Of a stretch of 64,000 nt of DNA, positions 61,398-64,000 are shown one piece after another. The translations under genes were made by a program, and so were the position numbers. The stretch lies in NCBI RefSeq assembly GCF_010726245.1, contig NZ_AP022561.1, positions 2,852,001 to 2,916,000 of the forward strand, read 5' to 3'. The notes below the pieces were generated by a model. The model had not been told where the DNA came from, did not search any database, and saw nothing but the letters and a program-made list of their open reading frames with translations. The first letter of the stretch is position 1; each line of letters begins with the position of its first letter. Origin of the DNA: Mycolicibacterium aichiense (GTDB lineage Bacteria > Actinomycetota > Actinomycetes > Mycobacteriales > Mycobacteriaceae).

Positions 61398-62219
61398 GTG
61401 ACACCGTCCTCGGATCCGCTCGCGCAGATCGCCGGGAGCCCGCCGGGTCCGGCGGTCGGCGCGTTCTTCGACCTCGACGGCACCCTGGTCGCCGGTTTCA
61501 CCGCGACCGCGCACGCCAGCGACCGGGTCCGCCGCGGGCAGGCCCGGATCGGCGAGGTGCTCGGGGTGATCGAGGCCTCGCTGCGCTACAAGCTGGGCCG
61601 CATGCAGTTCGAGCGGCTGTTGGTCCGCGCCGCGGGATATCTGCGCGGTGAGTCGCTGGCCGAGCTCGACCAGATCGGTGAGCGGCTCTACACCGAGCAG
61701 GTGGCGGCGCGGGTGTACCCGCTGATGCGCGAGATCGTCGCCGCGCACCGGGATCGCGGGCATTCCGTCGTGCTCAGTTCGTCGGCGTTGACCATCCACG
61801 CCGAGCCGGTGGCGCGTGCGCTGGGGATCGACGACGTCATCTGCAACACCTTCGAGCTGGACGACGCCGGTCGCCTGACCGGCAACATCGACAGGCCGAT
61901 CATCTGGGGACGCCAGAAAGCCGCTGCGGTGCAACGGTTTTGCGAAGCAAACGACATCGACCTGGCCGGCAGCTTTTTCTATGCCGACGGCGACGAGGAC
62001 GCCGCCCTGATGCGGCTGGTCGGGCATCCCCGCCCGGTGAATCCGCGACCGGGCCTGGCCGCGAAGGCCGCGGCGAGTGACTGGCCGGTGCTCCGGTTGT
62101 CGATCCCCGGTCGCCGCAGCGGCGCTGCGAATGCGATCGGCCACTTCCCCGCGCTGGGACGGGCAGCACTCGGCGCGGCGTTCGGCTCCCTGGCGCTGCG
62201 GACCCGCCGGCGCGACTGA
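61398..62219 (+). CDS. HAD-superfamily subclass IB phosphatase
   Basis: The 273-residue protein has the HAD motifs: the nucleophile pair in AFFDLDGTLVAGF, serine in VVLSSSALTIH, lysine in GRQKAAAV and the acidic motif YADGDEDAALM. HAD-IB enzymes are related to phosphoserine phosphatase; mycobacterial members may act on lipid or sugar phosphates. CATGAT 6 nt before the GTG suits a leaderless mRNA, weakly. There is no fused acyltransferase domain. Confidence 0.85.
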   Translation: MTPSSDPLAQIAGSPPGPAVGAFFDLDGTLVAGFTATAHASDRVRRGQARIGEVLGVIEASLRYKLGRMQFERLLVRAAGYLRGESLAELDQIGERLYTEQVAARVYPLMREIVAAHRDRGHSVVLSSSALTIHAEPVARALGIDDVICNTFELDDAGRLTGNIDRPIIWGRQKAAAVQRFCEANDIDLAGSFFYADGDEDAALMRLVGHPRPVNPRPGLAAKAAASDWPVLRLSIPGRRSGAANAIGHFPALGRAALGAAFGSLALRTRRRD

Positions 62220-62294
62220 TCAGCGGCTGATTGCTACGGCCCGATCGTCTCGCTCCTTCTCCGCCTCGTACCTCGGCGGCATCGGTCGACTCGA

Positions 62295-63038
62295 CTACGG
62301 CAGCGCGCGGTGCGGCACGTCGGTGATCAGACCGCCGTCGACGACGTATTCCGAGCCGGTCGAGAATGATGACTCGTCGCTGGCCAGGAACACGATGAAC
62401 GTGGCGACCTCTTCGGGCTTGCCGGGGCGGCCGAGCGGGGCGCTCACCATGTCGTCGGGAAAGTGCTTGGTCATCGGGGTGCGGATGAAGCCCGGGTGCA
62501 CCGAGTTGACCCGGATGTTGTCCGACGCCAGCTCCAGGGCCGCCGACTTGGTCAGCCCGCGCAGACCCCACTTGGAGGCGACGTAGCTGTGCACCCAGGA
62601 CGCGCCGCGCATCCCTTCTATGGATGAGACGTTGATGATCGAGCCGCCACCGGACTCCTTCATCGACGGCAGGACGGCTTGGATACCCAGCAGCGCGCCG
62701 GTCAGGTTGACGTCGAGGACCTTCTTCCACCGCTCCACATCGAGCGACTTCAGTGGCGCGACCTGGACGATGCCCGCGTTGTTCACCAGCACGTTGACCT
62801 TGCCGAAGTCGGCAATCGCGAGCTCGACGGCAGCTTTCCACTGATCGGCCTCGGTGACGTCGAGGTGCACGTAGCGCGCGGCGTCCCCGAGCTCGTCGGC
62901 GAGCTCTTTGCCCTTGTCGTCGAGGATGTCTCCGATCACGACCTTGGCGCCTTCGGCGACCAGCATCCGCGCGTCAGCGGCGCCCATCCCCTGTGCGCCA
63001 CCAGTGATGATGGCTACCTTGTCGTCTACGCGTCCCAT
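62295..63038 (-). CDS. SDR, 3-alpha/20-beta-hydroxysteroid dehydrogenase type
   Basis: The 247-residue classical SDR has the NAD motif GGAQGMGAA, NNAG, the catalytic serine in NVSSIEG and YVASK as YxxxK. It closely resembles the mycobacterial FabG3 (Rv2002), a 20-beta-hydroxysteroid dehydrogenase, in DILDDKGKELADEL, ARYVHLDVT and DESSFSTG. A steroid or related alcohol is the probable substrate. The start MGRVDDKV is chosen because the earlier frame is not conserved-looking. Confidence 0.88.
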   Translation of the reverse strand: MGRVDDKVAIITGGAQGMGAADARMLVAEGAKVVIGDILDDKGKELADELGDAARYVHLDVTEADQWKAAVELAIADFGKVNVLVNNAGIVQVAPLKSLDVERWKKVLDVNLTGALLGIQAVLPSMKESGGGSIINVSSIEGMRGASWVHSYVASKWGLRGLTKSAALELASDNIRVNSVHPGFIRTPMTKHFPDDMVSAPLGRPGKPEEVATFIVFLASDESSFSTGSEYVVDGGLITDVPHRALP

Positions 63039-63145
63039 GAGCCGACAGGCTACCGGTAGCTCTCGCCGCGAGGTAGAACCTGTTCCAGTTTCGGCGCCGA
63101 GTGCGCATACTGAACGCACCGCAGACCCGAACTTGAGGAGAATCT

Positions 63146-64000
63146 ATGGCCATCCGCGTTGCCCACATCGGCACCGGAAACGTCGGCCGGATAGCGCTAT
63201 CCGAGTTGATCGAGAACCCGGGGTTCGAGCTGACCGGGCTGTGCGTGTCGGCCGACGAGAAGGTGGGCAAGGACGCGGGCGAGCTGGCCGGCCTCGATGT
63301 GGAGACCGGAATCCTGGCCACCAAAGACCTCGACGCGGTGCTGGCGACCGAACCCGAGTGTGCGGTGTATTGCGCGATGGGCGACACCCGGATGCCCGAG
63401 GCCATGGAGGACGTCCGCAAGATCCTGGCCGCCGGTATCAACGTCGTCGGATCATCGCCCGGGTTGCTGCAGTACCCCTGGGGCGTGATGCCCGACAAGT
63501 ACATCCAGAGAGTGGAAGACGCGGCCCGACAAGGCAATTCGAGTCTGTTCATCAGCGGTGTCGACCCGGGCTTCGTCAACGATCTGATCCCGCTCGCGCT
63601 GGCCAGCACCTGTCAGCGCATCGAGCAGGTGCGATGCATGGAGATCCACGATTACGCGTCCTACGACGGCGCAGAAGTCATGCACTACATGGGTTTTGCC
63701 CGCTCCATGGACGAGATCCCGATGCTGCTGCAGCCCGGAGTGCTCAGCATCGCCTGGGGCACGGCGATCCGGCAGCTGGCCGCCGGCCTGGGCATCGAGG
63801 TCGACGAGATCACCGAGTCGTACCAACGCGAACCCGCGCCAGAGGATTTCGACATCGCGGTCGGTCATGTCGCCAAGGGCACCCTGGCCGTCCTGCAGTT
63901 CGAGATCCGCGGAATGGTCAACGGCCACCCCGCGATCGTCATCGAGCACATCACCCGGTTGCGCCCCGATCTGCGTCCGGATTTGCCACAGCCCGCAGCT
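63146..64000 (+). CDS. Dihydrodipicolinate-reductase-like dehydrogenase, 3' end cut by window
   Basis: The first 285 residues are visible. They start with a Rossmann motif (VAHIGTGNVGRIALSEL), then CAVYCAMGDTRM and VGSSPGLLQYPWG, typical of the mycobacterial family annotated as dihydrodipicolinate reductase N-terminal or diaminopentanoate-dehydrogenase-like proteins. The cofactor is probably NAD(P)H; the substrate is unknown. GAGGAG precedes the ATG. The frame is still open at the window edge. Confidence 0.75.
   Translation, partial: MAIRVAHIGTGNVGRIALSELIENPGFELTGLCVSADEKVGKDAGELAGLDVETGILATKDLDAVLATEPECAVYCAMGDTRMPEAMEDVRKILAAGINVVGSSPGLLQYPWGVMPDKYIQRVEDAARQGNSSLFISGVDPGFVNDLIPLALASTCQRIEQVRCMEIHDYASYDGAEVMHYMGFARSMDEIPMLLQPGVLSIAWGTAIRQLAAGLGIEVDEITESYQREPAPEDFDIAVGHVAKGTLAVLQFEIRGMVNGHPAIVIEHITRLRPDLRPDLPQPAA

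Overview
The window looks like chromosomal DNA from a mycobacterium, most likely a fast-growing species. It is GC-rich and dense with actinobacterial genes. It carries mycobacterial hallmarks: a furA-katG pair, an LpqH-type lipoprotein, an Mpt53/CcdA-like pair, a mycobacterial-type methylenetetrahydrofolate reductase, F420-type oxidoreductases, Cdh and an actinobacterial QcrB. Many starts are GTG. At least nine genes have a TANNNT box 6-8 nt before the start codon, the layout expected for leaderless mRNAs. No tRNA, rRNA, insertion sequence, phage gene or CRISPR array was seen, and no gap exceeds 300 bases.

Layout. 1-8 kb: a cut-off membrane protein, a formate/nitrite-type channel, and a PucR regulator facing mmsA and a class III aminotransferase (likely beta-alanine or related amino acid catabolism), then an acyl-CoA-dehydrogenase-like enzyme and an isochorismatase-like hydrolase. 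8-17.5 kb: glycogen phosphorylase, a zinc alcohol dehydrogenase, a stand-alone cytochrome b (qcrB without qcrCA), a Pip-like membrane protein, a MOSC protein, and an apparently dead o-succinylbenzoate synthase homologue next to the MTHFR gene. 17.6-22.5 kb: furA-katG with a strong terminator, then mpt53-ccdA for extracytoplasmic thiol chemistry. 22.5-30 kb: a TetR/DUF1214/sulfotransferase operon, Mug glycosylase, aldo/keto reductase, membrane-anchored Mrr-like nuclease, LLM oxidoreductase, STAS protein and homocysteine methyltransferase.

30-39 kb: a secreted PAPGAT-repeat protein, Cdh, a TOBE/helix-turn-helix regulator with modA but no modBC, a nucleotide pyrophosphatase-like protein, one intact and one degenerate GGDEF protein flanking yaaA, and agmatinase. 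39-45.3 kb: a five-gene accessory block built around a CHAT (caspase-like) protease translationally coupled to a TPR-like protein. It also holds two coupled genes of unknown function and a membrane-anchored protein. This is the best candidate for an undescribed system. 45.3-47 kb: lpqH, then a DUF559 nuclease gene bracketed by two 57-bp copies of a palindromic repeat.

47-64 kb: an amidohydrolase with a divergent AraC regulator, several secreted proteins including a 75-aa cysteine-rich peptide, an amidase, an alpha/beta hydrolase, cinA, a GNAT protein with a GyrA/ParC-like N-terminal region, a secreted GH2 glycosidase of the exo-glucosaminidase type, a DMT transporter, a PPOX protein, a HAD phosphatase, a steroid-type SDR and a dihydrodipicolinate-reductase-like dehydrogenase cut by the window edge. 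Four convergent gene pairs end by sharing the same 4-bp CTAG, so packing is very tight.
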